16,633 bases of DNA from Chloroflexota bacterium (GCA_029777225.1 JAKOSR010000145.1:1-16633), one strand, 5' to 3'; shown: positions 1 to 7,764, counted from the stretch's first letter. Numbers and translations are program-made. Notes: generated by a model from the letters alone, not told the origin.

Positions 1-1047
1 CTCTGGAAGCAGACGCGGGAGTGGTCCATGCAAGGTTTCCAGCAGGTTTACGACCTGTTGGGGGAGCACTTCGACCGAATTTATTTTGAGAGCGATGTGG
101 AAGATTCCGGCAAGGAACTGGTGCAGACGCTCATTGATATGGGGCTGGCGGAAGATGGCCGGCCGGAGAACCCGGTCATCGTGGACCTGGACAAGTTGCT
201 TGGGATCAAGGAAGAGTACCGGGTGGTCGTGATATTGCGCTCCGACGGGACCTCACTCTACGCGACCAAGGAACTGCCACTGGCAATGATGAAATTTGAT
301 GAGTACGACCTGGCCCAGTCCATTTACGTCATCGACGTGCGGCAGTCGCTGCATATGAAACAAATGCGGAAGCTGCTGGAACTGATGGGCAAGCCCTGGG
401 CAAAGGACATTTATCACCTCGCGTATGAAATTGTGAACCTGCCCGGGAATGTGACCATGTCCTCCAGGGATGGCACCGTGGTATTGTTGGATGACCTCAT
501 TCGCGAGGCGAAGAACCGGGCGATGGATGTGGTGCGGGAGAAGAACCCGGAGCTGGCACCCGAGGTGATGGAGGACATCGCTGAAGCGGTGGCCTTGGGC
601 AGCATCAAGTATCCGATGATTTCAAGGGAAACCACAAAAATTGTCACCTTTAACTGGGAATCCGCGCTGGATTTCAATGGGCAGTCCTCGCCCTACATCC
701 AGTACGCGCATGTGCGGGCCAACAGCATCTTAAGGAAAGCCGGGGGAGAGGCGCACGGCGCGGCGGCGTTCTCGCACGCGCTTCTGCCGGCTGAAATAAA
801 CCTCATTGAGCTGGTTTCAAGGCTGCCAGTTGAGGTTGAGCGTGCGGCGCGGGAGTACAAGCCCTCGCTGATTGCCACTTATGCTTATGAGCTGGCCAAA
901 GCGTTTAATGATTTTTACAATACGTGCCCAGTGCTCTCCGCGGAAGCGGAAGTAAGAGACGCCCGGCTTGGGCTGGTGGCGGCTGCGAGAGTCGCAATTG
1001 AAAACTCGCTACACCTTTTGGGCATCCGCGCGCCACATGTGATGTAG
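1..1047 (+). CDS. argS: Arginyl-tRNA synthetase, 3' part (5' end outside window)
   Basis: Class I aminoacyl-tRNA synthetase that charges tRNA-Arg with arginine in the cytoplasm. The frame is open from base 1, so the gene is cut by the window edge and no start is annotated. 348 residues are visible. The family is usually 550-600 residues, so about 200-250 N-terminal residues with the HIGH motif are missing. The opening LWKQTREWSMQGF is typical of the ArgS catalytic core. The degenerate KMSKS loop reads MSSRDGTVVLLDD near visible residue 153, as is usual in ArgS. The DALR anticodon-binding domain begins around SPYIQYAHVRANSILRKAG (near base 690) and ends with the family-typical LHLLGIRAPHVM. 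The next gene starts 40 bases downstream on the same strand with its own ribosome site, so co-transcription is likely. Nothing looks damaged. Confidence 0.96.
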   Translation, partial: LWKQTREWSMQGFQQVYDLLGEHFDRIYFESDVEDSGKELVQTLIDMGLAEDGRPENPVIVDLDKLLGIKEEYRVVVILRSDGTSLYATKELPLAMMKFDEYDLAQSIYVIDVRQSLHMKQMRKLLELMGKPWAKDIYHLAYEIVNLPGNVTMSSRDGTVVLLDDLIREAKNRAMDVVREKNPELAPEVMEDIAEAVALGSIKYPMISRETTKIVTFNWESALDFNGQSSPYIQYAHVRANSILRKAGGEAHGAAAFSHALLPAEINLIELVSRLPVEVERAAREYKPSLIATYAYELAKAFNDFYNTCPVLSAEAEVRDARLGLVAAARVAIENSLHLLGIRAPHVM

Positions 1048-1087
1048 AATAGAGCACGACAACACAAACCAAAGGAGAATTGCATTT

Positions 1088-2413
1088 ATGAGCCGTACAC
1101 GCACGATCATCATGGGCGCCGCAGGACGCGACTTCCACAACTTCAACACCACCTTTAGGGAAAATGAAAAGTACGAAGTGGTTGCTTTCACCGCGACCCA
1201 AATTCCCAACATTGAGGGTCGGAAGTATCCAGCCGAATTGGCCGGTCCGCTCTATCCGAACGGGATTGATATTTATCCTGAAGCGGAGCTGCCCGAGCTA
1301 ATCAAAAAGTTCGACGTTGACGAAGTCGTTTTTGCGTACAGTGACGTTCCCTACGATTACGTCATGCACAAATCCGCCCTGGTGAACGCTTTGGGTGCTG
1401 ATTTCCGGCTTATTGGAGCCAAATCCACCCAGGTTAAATCCGTCAAGCCCGTGGTTGGCATCTGCGCCGTGCGCACTGGTTCCGGTAAAAGCCAGACGAC
1501 CCGGCGGGTCTCCGCAATCCTGCGGGAGATGGGCTATAAAGTGGCTGCCATCCGGCATCCCATGCCGTATGGGGACCTGGTGAAGCAAAAAGTGCAGCGT
1601 TTCGCGGATTATTCCGATTTGGACAAACACGAGTGCACAATCGAGGAACGGGAGGAGTACGAACCGCACCTGGACAATGGCGTTATCGTCTTCGCGGGCG
1701 TGGATTACGAAGCCATTTTGCGCGAAGCCGAAAAAGAAGTTGACATCGTGCTATGGGATGGTGGAAATAACGACTTCCCCTTCTACAAAACCGACCTGTT
1801 AATCACCGTGGCAGACCCACTGCGGCCCGGGCATGAAAGTGCCTATTATCCTGGTGAAGTGAACACCCGCATGGCGGACGTCATCGTCATCAACAAGGTG
1901 GATACCGCCAACCCGAACGATGTCATCGCGGTACGCGAGAACATCCACACGCTGAACCCGAACGCTATCGTCATCGAAGCCGCATCGCCGATTTACGTGG
2001 ACGACCCGGAAGCCATCCGTGGCAAGCGGGTGCTGGTGGTTGAGGACGGCCCGACATTGACGCACGGTGGCATGAAAATTGGCGCCGGCTGGGTGGCAGC
2101 CCGACGTTTTGGGGCGGCTGAAATTGTGGACCCAAGGCCGTTCGCGGTTGGGACCATCGCAGATACGTACAAAAAATACCCCAATACGGGCACTATTCTG
2201 CCAGCCATGGGCTATGGCGAGCAACAGGTGCGGGACCTTGAGAAAACCATCGAAGACGCACCGGTTGACATGGTGGTCATCGGCACGCCCATTGACCTGA
2301 CCCGCGTGATGAAGATTAACAAACCCAGCCAGCGGGTTCGCTATGAGCTGGAGGAGATTGGCCAGCCGACGCTGGTTGAAATCCTGACGAAAAAATTCGG
2401 ACCCAAAGCCTAA
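1088..2413 (+). CDS. Cyclic 2,3-diphosphoglycerate synthase-like P-loop protein (COG2403 type)
   Basis: A 441-residue cytoplasmic protein resembling the family named after the methanogen cyclic 2,3-diphosphoglycerate synthetase, also listed as a predicted GTPase. The N-terminal domain starts IIMGAAGRDFHNFN (residues 7-20), a Rossmann-like dinucleotide or nucleotide fold. A P-loop VRTGSGKS lies at 128-135, WDGGNND at 223-229 looks like a metal or Walker B site, and NKVD at 269-272 matches a G4 motif of GTP-binding proteins. RHPMPYGDL (156-164) and EDGPTLTHGG (319-328) look strongly conserved. The start is ATG with AAAGGAG (1071-1077) 10 bases upstream. It follows argS by 40 bases and ends at a perfect hairpin. 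The family call is confident. The reaction is not: cyclic diphosphoglycerate is an archaeal solute, and the role of the bacterial members is unknown to me. Confidence 0.85.
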   Translation: MSRTRTIIMGAAGRDFHNFNTTFRENEKYEVVAFTATQIPNIEGRKYPAELAGPLYPNGIDIYPEAELPELIKKFDVDEVVFAYSDVPYDYVMHKSALVNALGADFRLIGAKSTQVKSVKPVVGICAVRTGSGKSQTTRRVSAILREMGYKVAAIRHPMPYGDLVKQKVQRFADYSDLDKHECTIEEREEYEPHLDNGVIVFAGVDYEAILREAEKEVDIVLWDGGNNDFPFYKTDLLITVADPLRPGHESAYYPGEVNTRMADVIVINKVDTANPNDVIAVRENIHTLNPNAIVIEAASPIYVDDPEAIRGKRVLVVEDGPTLTHGGMKIGAGWVAARRFGAAEIVDPRPFAVGTIADTYKKYPNTGTILPAMGYGEQQVRDLEKTIEDAPVDMVVIGTPIDLTRVMKINKPSQRVRYELEEIGQPTLVEILTKKFGPKA

Positions 2414-2439
2414 TTTTTTCAACGGAAAGCCTATTTAGT

Positions 2440-2470
2440 ACAGGGGTCAGGACAACCTGACCCCTGTTTT
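2440..2470 (+). terminator. Rho-independent terminator after the cDPG-synthase-like gene
   Basis: Perfect 12-bp stem: ACAGGGGTCAGG (2440-2451), a 4-base loop ACAA, then CCTGACCCCTGT (2456-2467), followed by TTT. The U-tract is short (CTGTTTTCG), but the stem is strong and G+C-rich. It separates the upstream plus-strand pair from obgE, so obgE probably has its own promoter between here and 2512. I see no convincing -35/-10 pair there. Confidence 0.8.
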
Positions 2471-2512
2471 CGTGATAAACTGCCCTCAGTCAAATTCAGT
2501 AGAAGGATTCTT

Positions 2513-3772
2513 ATGTTCGTAGATTCAGTGGTTATCAAGGTGGCCTCAGGAAAAGGCGGGGATGGGATGGTGCATATGCACCGGGAAAAGTACCGGCCGC
2601 ACGGCGGGCCTGATGGCGGAGATGGCGGAAAGGGCGGTTCGGTCATTTTTGAGGTCAGGGCTGGGCTGAACACACTGAACAAGTTCCACTACAACTCCGA
2701 ATTTTTCGCCGAAGACGGGAAAAATGGGGGACCCAGCAACCGTTCAGGACGGTCCGCCAAGGACCTCGTGGTCCCGGTTCCGCCGGGTACCATTCTCTAT
2801 AACGAAGAGACCATGGCCTTAGTGGGGGACCTGACGCAAAATGGTCAGCAACTGGTTGTGGCCAAGGGTGGACGGGGTGGACGCGGAAACCAACACTTTG
2901 CCTCCTCGCGGAACCAGATGCCGCTGACGGCGGAAAAAGGCGAGCCGGGCGAGGAAATGACCCTCAGGTTGGAATTGAAGCTCATCGCGGATGTTGGGCT
3001 GGTTGGCATGCCAAACGCAGGAAAATCCTCCATTTTGGCCGCCTCAACCAACGCCAAACCGAAGATCGCGAATTATCCCTTTACAACACTGGAACCCGCG
3101 CTGGGCGTGGTCACCCTGGATGAAGACCACTCGCTGGTGCTGGCGGACATCCCGGGGTTAATCGAAGGGGCTTCAGAGGGCCATGGGCTTGGGTTTGACT
3201 TTTTACGGCATCTGCAGCGAACCCGGGTATTAATCCACGTTTTGGATGGCAGCTCAGAAAATCCGCTGCAGGATTATGAAACCATCAATACTGAGCTCGA
3301 TTTGTTTGACGAGCACCTGGCATCACTGCCACAGGTGGTGGTGCTGAACAAGATGGACCTGCCTGATGTGGCCGCGAAGTACGAGCCACTCAAGGCTGCA
3401 TTCGAACAAAAAGGGATAGCGCTGCTGGACATCTCTGCGGTGACGCAATATCACCTCAAGGAGCTGTTCTGGAAGGTGGCTGAGACTATCGCGAACACGC
3501 CGGTTGAGGAAGCATTACCGGACTTGCCCGTGTACCAGGCCTTGGAAGACCCCAACGCTTACCAAATTGAAAAGACAGATGATGGTTGGGTTGTGAGCGG
3601 CAGGAAGATTGAAAAAGCCGCGGCCATGACCTACTGGGAGCAACCGGGCTCCGTGCGTCGTTTCCAGCGATTAATGACCGCCCTGGGCATTGAGAAAGCG
3701 CTAAGAGAAGCGGGAATCCAAGAGGGGGAAACGGTTATCGTTGGTGAATGGGAACTGGAGTGGCAGGACTAG
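2513..3772 (+). CDS. obgE: Obg/CgtA GTPase, ribosome assembly factor
   Basis: Essential GTPase that binds the 50S subunit, assists late ribosome assembly and is linked to (p)ppGpp response and cell-cycle control. 419 residues, close to Bacillus-type Obg. Three domains are visible. The glycine-rich Obg fold covers residues 1-157 (GKGGDGMVHMHREKY, GGPDGGDGGKGG). The G domain has G1 GMPNAGKS 165-172, switch I around NYPFTTLEP 187-195, G3 DIPG 212-215, G4 NKMD 279-282 and G5 SAV near 308. A C-terminal OCT domain (about 340-417) contains WVVSGRKIEKAAAMTYWE and ends VGEWELEWQD, a typical Obg ending. The start is ATG with GAAGGA (2502-2507) five bases upstream. It stands alone between two hairpins and converges on the dNK gene. 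The usual rplU-rpmA partners are not adjacent. Confidence 0.97.
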   Translation: MFVDSVVIKVASGKGGDGMVHMHREKYRPHGGPDGGDGGKGGSVIFEVRAGLNTLNKFHYNSEFFAEDGKNGGPSNRSGRSAKDLVVPVPPGTILYNEETMALVGDLTQNGQQLVVAKGGRGGRGNQHFASSRNQMPLTAEKGEPGEEMTLRLELKLIADVGLVGMPNAGKSSILAASTNAKPKIANYPFTTLEPALGVVTLDEDHSLVLADIPGLIEGASEGHGLGFDFLRHLQRTRVLIHVLDGSSENPLQDYETINTELDLFDEHLASLPQVVVLNKMDLPDVAAKYEPLKAAFEQKGIALLDISAVTQYHLKELFWKVAETIANTPVEEALPDLPVYQALEDPNAYQIEKTDDGWVVSGRKIEKAAAMTYWEQPGSVRRFQRLMTALGIEKALREAGIQEGETVIVGEWELEWQD

Positions 3773-3775
3773 CTT

Positions 3776-3820
3776 AAAAATATTCACTGATTGGGTGAGG
3801 GGGGCACCCAACCAGTGAAT
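3776..3820 (-). terminator. Convergent terminator between obgE and the nrd/dNK operon
   Basis: Stem of 16 bp with one A/C mismatch: ATTCACTGATTGGGTG (3782-3797), 7-base loop AGGGGGG, CACCCAACCAGTGAAT (3805-3820). On the minus strand the stem is followed by ATTTTTAAG (complement of 3773-3781), so it is a good intrinsic terminator for the nrdR-nrdJ-dNK transcript. On the plus strand the U-tract is missing (GGCAAAATT), so termination of obgE here would be weaker. Bases 3821-3920, up to the dNK stop codon, are A+T-rich and hold nothing I recognise. Confidence 0.75.
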
Positions 3821-3920
3821 GGCAAAATTATTCCATACCTGTAATTAATTGTCAAGGGGGAAAATTAAGCTTGTTATCCTATGATGACAGGTTGCATACT
3901 TTGAAATAATAAGAAAAACT

Positions 3921-4574
3921 CTATTCGAGCTGGATTTCTTCCTTGCCAACCAGTTGTCTGCGCATGTGGAAAACGACCTGTTCAAGGTGTTCAGGCTTGT
4001 GGACAAAATCCAGGTCATCGCTTTGGATGGTGAGAACCGGGCAGATATCAAATTGGGCAATCCACTCGTCGTAGAGACGGTCCAGCAGTTCCAGGTACTC
4101 CTGGCTGATGCCGGTTTCGATATCGCGCGCGCGGACCTGGATGCGCTTCATCAGGATGGGAACGGGGGCCTTAAGATGAATGAGCAGGTCCGGCTTGGAC
4201 AGGTTGGCGACAATCAGCTCGTACAGGCGACTGTAGGCGTCGAAATCCCGGCTGCTTAGGTTTCCCATTTCATGCAGGGCGCGCACGAAGATGTGGGCAT
4301 CCTCGTAAATGCTGCGGTCGATGATGGCGGAGGCAGGGGATTTGGCCATTTGAATATGTTGCAGGGCACGGTTCCCCAGGAAATACATCTGAAGGTGGAA
4401 TGACCAAGTACGCATATCCGCGTAGAAATCGGACAGATAGGGATTGTCGGCCACGGATTCAAAAGCTGTTTCGCAACCCAGGTATTCGCCCAGGAGGCGG
4501 GTGAGGGACGTTTTTCCGCTGCCGATGTTGCCGGCCATCAGGATGAGTTTCTTGGACGCGAATGCCTGTCTCAT
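3921..4574 (-). CDS. Deoxynucleoside kinase (dAK/dGK type)
   Basis: Phosphorylates salvaged deoxynucleosides to deoxynucleoside monophosphates with ATP, in the cytoplasm. 217 residues, normal for the bacterial deoxyadenosine/deoxyguanosine kinase family. The P-loop GNIGSGKT is at residues 15-22. FESVADNPYLSDFY (38-51) carries the family's substrate-pocket glutamate. DRS is at 86-88 (general base and arginine region), and the LID arginines are in RVRARDIE (about 146-153). Exact base preference (dA, dG, dC) cannot be read from sequence. The ATG start fits the P-loop distance. Its ribosome site GGGAG (4587-4591) is 12 bases upstream, a little far. It follows nrdJ by 33 bases, the last gene of the nrdR-nrdJ operon, so salvage and de novo dNTP supply probably share one promoter. 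Confidence 0.92.
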   Translation of the reverse strand: MRQAFASKKLILMAGNIGSGKTSLTRLLGEYLGCETAFESVADNPYLSDFYADMRTWSFHLQMYFLGNRALQHIQMAKSPASAIIDRSIYEDAHIFVRALHEMGNLSSRDFDAYSRLYELIVANLSKPDLLIHLKAPVPILMKRIQVRARDIETGISQEYLELLDRLYDEWIAQFDICPVLTIQSDDLDFVHKPEHLEQVVFHMRRQLVGKEEIQLE

Positions 4575-4607
4575 GGATGCGTTATTCTCCCAGGAATGTT
4601 CACAATT

Positions 4608-7187
4608 TTAGCATTCACTGTGCCCGCACGTGTAGCACTTGCGGCAGCCTTCTTCGTTAATGAGGGTGGCATGCCCACATTCAGGGCAAAGCTCGCCTAT
4701 GGGACGCGCGGGGGTGTTCACCTCCGGAATTGGCAGCTGTTCAGGCGGCATCGGTGTGACAATCACGTTTTCCTTTTCCCAGTGCTGCTGGAAGAGGTAT
4801 TCGTCCAAAGCCTTGGCAATGCCATCCGGGAGGGAGCGGACGCGGTTGGGACCAAAACCAAGGGAACGGCCGCCGCCGATGCCCGCCAATTGCTCCATCA
4901 CGTTTTTGAGGCGTTCGCGCGGTTCAATCGGGGAACTGATACGCAACAAGTAGGAGATAAGACGGCCGATAGCCTCGGAATGGGCGGCCGTTTCAGAGCC
5001 GGCCTTGGCGGTGTTGATGAATACTTCAAAAGGTTGACTGCCACCGTTTTCGTTGATGGTGATGAAGGCCTTACCCAACGGGGTCTCAATGGAGTAGGTG
5101 TAACCATGGAGAATGCGTGGGCGCGGCTTTTTGGAGTCTTTCCAGAAAGTAAGCTGACCCACGGCTGTTTCGCCAGGTACACTGAAGTCTTCCTGGGTGG
5201 AGGCAGCAGGCCTGGCCTTGGCGTCCATGGTGGCCTTGGTCTCCAGGACGACTTTTTCGCGGGAACCGGTGACATACACCGTAACGCCTTTGCACCCCAA
5301 CTTCCAGGCCAGCATGAAAGCCTTACCGACCTCATCCTCCGAGGTGCCGGCAGGGAAATTGATGGTTTTACTAAGGCTGTTATCCACAAAGGATTGTAAA
5401 GCGGCCTGCAAGTAAATGTGCTCGTCCGCTGTTATGTCGGCGGAGACAACAAAAATATCGCGCAGGTCTGCTGGAAGCGACTCAAGCGTCTGGCAAGTGC
5501 CGCTTTCAATCACCTTTGCGACGATTTCCTGCTTTTCTTCGGGGGAAAGGTCGAGTTCATCGAGGGCAGCCTGAAAGAGCGGGCTGACATAGTTGAGAGT
5601 GAGGTCCTGGCCCTTATCATTGACATGCCGGACGTAGGCGAGGGCAAAAACGGGCTCACAGCCGTAACCTTCGCAGCCAGCCACTGTACCAATGGTGCCC
5701 GTGGGGGCGATGGTGGTTTGGGCAGCGTTGCGGACGCCATATTGCTGGATACCTCGCATAATCAAGTCCCAATCCAAGACTGGACGGTTCCAGTCGTGGG
5801 TGGCGGGCACCAGCGGGGTGGGGGGCTGCCAGACGAGATGTTCGGAGTCGTAGATGCTGCCCTTGATAGCTGGGAAAGGACCCTGTTGTTGAGCCAGTTC
5901 AATACTGGTGAGCATGCTGTGGTACCGCACAAACTCCATCACCTGGCCGCTAAAATCAAGCGATTCCTGCGAGCCGTAGCGGACTTTGCAGTGAATCATC
6001 AGGTCGGCCAGCCCCATGATGCCCAGACCGATGCGGCGGGCGTTCAGCGCGGCTTCGCGGAGCTGGGGGACTGCTGGCACGTATGCGTTTTTATCCACCA
6101 CGTGGTCCAGGAAGCGCGTGGCTAGGACGGTCGTCTCGCGTAGCTTATCCCAGTCGACGGAATGATCGGGGCCGAAGTGTTGCGCGAGGTTGATGGATCC
6201 CAGGCAGCAGTTCTCGTAGGGGCCCAACCACTGCTCACCGCAGGGATTGGTGGCCTCGAGGTCATAGAGGTGGGGAACAGGGTTGGCGCGATTGGCCGCG
6301 TCCAGGAAAAGGGCACCCGGTTCGCCGTTGTGGTGCGCCTGGGTGATAATTCGGTTGAACAACTCGCGCGCTTTGACCTGTTTGTGGGTCAGGATGGGCA
6401 GGCCTGCTTTTTCCGCGGCCTCAACAGAGCCGGAGAAAGTTTTGTACGCAGGGACATGCACATCCGGGAAGCGCAGGTCAAATTCCGCGTCTTCCACAAC
6501 CGCGCGCATGAATTTATCGGTGATGCCCACCGAGATGTTGAAATTCGTAATGGCATTTTCACTGGTTTTGCAGCTGATGAACTCTTCCACGTCCGGGTGG
6601 TCCACACGCAGGACACCCATGTTGGCACCCCGGCGCGTGCCGCCCTGGGCAATTTCACCAAAAGCCTGGTCGTAGACACGTAAGAAGCCGACCGGGCCCG
6701 TGGCATCCCCCGCTGAGGTATTAACGAGAGAGCCCTTTGGGCGCAGACGTGAAAAATTGAAACCATTACCGCCACCGGTTTGCTGGATCAGGGCCGCGTT
6801 ACGCAGGGTTGAAAAGATGCCATCCGAGCGACGGCCCATATCATCCGAGATGGGCAGGACGAAGCAGGCGGCCAGCTGGCCCAATTCGGTCCCCGCGCCG
6901 GTGAAAGTGGGCGAATTGGGAAAGAACGCCTTGGTCACGAGCATGGCGTAAAATGACCTGGCGGTTTCATCCACCGAGCTAGCCCCGTTTTCCACGTTGG
7001 CCACATGCCAGGCAATCCGCCAAAACATTTCCTCGACTGTTTCGGCTGGCTTGCCATCCTTGCCACGCCGAAGATAGCGCTTGGTCAGAATTTGACGGGA
7101 ATTTTCACTTAATTCAGCCGTGGGCAGGCCTTCAGGGAGGGAGGGGGTCGGTAAAAAACCTGATTTGGAAACAGATAGCTCGGTCAT
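4608..7187 (-). CDS. nrdJ: Adenosylcobalamin-dependent (class II) ribonucleoside-diphosphate reductase
   Basis: Reduces ribonucleotides to deoxyribonucleotides using coenzyme B12 to make the thiyl radical, without need of a small subunit or of oxygen. 859 residues. PNSPTFTGAG (90-99) leads to C108, the first redox cysteine. NPCGEQ (314-319) carries the radical cysteine C316. ENCCLGSINL (326-335) holds the partner cysteine, and APTGTIG (495-501) is the phosphate-binding loop. Residues about 690-750 form a TSCPD-type domain (PRILHGYTYSIETPLGKAF). The C-terminus has a zinc ribbon or thiol-shuttle tail: CPEC 834-837, C848, C851, C854 and final C859. No ATP-cone precedes the RNR_N region, so overall-activity control by dATP is probably absent. 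The ATG start has GAGG (7194-7197) six bases upstream, 15 bases after nrdR. No nrdB-like gene is present. Confidence 0.97.
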   Translation of the reverse strand: MTELSVSKSGFLPTPSLPEGLPTAELSENSRQILTKRYLRRGKDGKPAETVEEMFWRIAWHVANVENGASSVDETARSFYAMLVTKAFFPNSPTFTGAGTELGQLAACFVLPISDDMGRRSDGIFSTLRNAALIQQTGGGNGFNFSRLRPKGSLVNTSAGDATGPVGFLRVYDQAFGEIAQGGTRRGANMGVLRVDHPDVEEFISCKTSENAITNFNISVGITDKFMRAVVEDAEFDLRFPDVHVPAYKTFSGSVEAAEKAGLPILTHKQVKARELFNRIITQAHHNGEPGALFLDAANRANPVPHLYDLEATNPCGEQWLGPYENCCLGSINLAQHFGPDHSVDWDKLRETTVLATRFLDHVVDKNAYVPAVPQLREAALNARRIGLGIMGLADLMIHCKVRYGSQESLDFSGQVMEFVRYHSMLTSIELAQQQGPFPAIKGSIYDSEHLVWQPPTPLVPATHDWNRPVLDWDLIMRGIQQYGVRNAAQTTIAPTGTIGTVAGCEGYGCEPVFALAYVRHVNDKGQDLTLNYVSPLFQAALDELDLSPEEKQEIVAKVIESGTCQTLESLPADLRDIFVVSADITADEHIYLQAALQSFVDNSLSKTINFPAGTSEDEVGKAFMLAWKLGCKGVTVYVTGSREKVVLETKATMDAKARPAASTQEDFSVPGETAVGQLTFWKDSKKPRPRILHGYTYSIETPLGKAFITINENGGSQPFEVFINTAKAGSETAAHSEAIGRLISYLLRISSPIEPRERLKNVMEQLAGIGGGRSLGFGPNRVRSLPDGIAKALDEYLFQQHWEKENVIVTPMPPEQLPIPEVNTPARPIGELCPECGHATLINEEGCRKCYTCGHSEC

Positions 7188-7202
7188 GGTGAACCTCGAG
7201 GA

Positions 7203-7661
7203 TTAGTTTTCTTCTTCAGAGAGAAGGCGGTTGATTTCGTTTCGAATGGTGTGTAAATCATCCATGCGCAGGTAGACAATGGCATAGCGGATGTACGCGA
7301 TGTGGTCCAGTTCTTTGAGGCCTTTGACAGCCAAATCCCCAATAATGCGGGAGTTGATTTCAGAGCGGCCTCTTTTTTGCAGTTCGGCTTCAATATCGGA
7401 AGCCAGCCTCTCAAGCGCGATTGCCGGCACCGGGCGCTTGGCACAGGCAATGCGCAAGCCCTGCAGCAGTTTATCCCGATTGAATTCTTCGCGGGTGCCA
7501 TCCCGTTTCACCAACATTGGCGTACTTAAGATAGGACGTTCGTAGGTGCTGAAGCGCTGATGGCAGGATTTACACTCACGCCGGCGGCGAATCCCGCCAT
7601 GCGAATCCGCGGTCGTGTCAATCACGTTCGAATCAGGATATTGACAATACGGACACTTCAT
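7203..7661 (-). CDS. nrdR: NrdR, nucleotide-sensing repressor of ribonucleotide reductase
   Basis: Zinc-ribbon and ATP-cone transcription regulator that represses ribonucleotide reductase genes when its cone binds (d)ATP. 152 residues, the normal length. The zinc ribbon uses C3 and C6 (CPYC) and C30 and C33 (CKSC), followed by the arginine-rich stretch GIRRRREC and QRFSTYERP. The ATP-cone covers about residues 48-138 (LVKRDGTREEFNRDKLLQGL to AYIRYAIVYLRMDD). The ATG start has AAAGGAG (complement of 7668-7674) six bases upstream. It is the first gene of the operon with nrdJ and the kinase. Two NrdR-box-like palindromes lie between its promoter and its start, so self-regulation together with nrdJ is the simplest reading. 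Confidence 0.98.
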   Translation of the reverse strand: MKCPYCQYPDSNVIDTTADSHGGIRRRRECKSCHQRFSTYERPILSTPMLVKRDGTREEFNRDKLLQGLRIACAKRPVPAIALERLASDIEAELQKRGRSEINSRIIGDLAVKGLKELDHIAYIRYAIVYLRMDDLHTIRNEINRLLSEEEN

Positions 7662-7682
7662 CGACTACTCCTTTGCATGATA

Positions 7683-7698
7683 CCCCCATATACAGGGG
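7683..7698. promoter_or_regulatory. NrdR box 1 (proximal to nrdR)
   Basis: The sequence is CCCCCATATACAGGGG. It shares the invariant core of the published NrdR box (acaCwAtATaTwGtgt): C4, A6, t7, A8, T9, a10, w12 and G13. Its outer CCCC/GGGG arms are symmetrical. The centre lies between 7690 and 7691, 29 bases upstream of the nrdR start codon. Confidence 0.7.
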
Positions 7699-7713
7699 CG
7701 ACATCCCGCGCAG

Positions 7714-7729
7714 CCCTGATATTTGGTGG
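7714..7729. promoter_or_regulatory. NrdR box 2 (31 bp from box 1)
   Basis: The sequence is CCCTGATATTTGGTGG. It matches the NrdR consensus at c2, A6, t7, A8, T9, T11, G13, t14 and g15, and is weaker than box 1. Its centre (7721/7722) is 31 bp from that of box 1, the three-helical-turn spacing known for paired NrdR boxes. It covers the predicted transcription start of nrdR. Confidence 0.65.
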
Positions 7730-7734
7730 GGAAA

Positions 7735-7764
7735 ATTTTAGCACGATATCGCACAACGCGCCAA
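7735..7764 (-). promoter_or_regulatory. Predicted sigma-70-type promoter of nrdR-nrdJ-dNK
   Basis: On the minus strand, a -35 TTGGCG (7759-7764) and a -10 TAAAAT (7735-7740) are separated by 18 bases. The start point would fall near 7728, inside NrdR box 2, with box 1 about 31-46 bases downstream. That geometry suits repression by blocking polymerase. The -35 is only a fair match. Confidence 0.5.

Noticed and set aside
1018..1050. TTGGGC and TAGAAT as a promoter for the cDPG-synthase-like gene
   Set aside because: The spacer is 21 bases, too long. Read-through from argS is simpler.
4596..6683. Long open frames on the plus strand opposite nrdJ (up to about 270 codons)
   Set aside because: They lie wholly antisense to a clearly conserved reductase, have no recognisable domains, and are explained by codon bias of the real gene.
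7741..7756. Third NrdR-like half site around GCACGATAT
   Set aside because: Only the left half matches the consensus, and its centre is 27 bp from box 2, not a whole-turn spacing.
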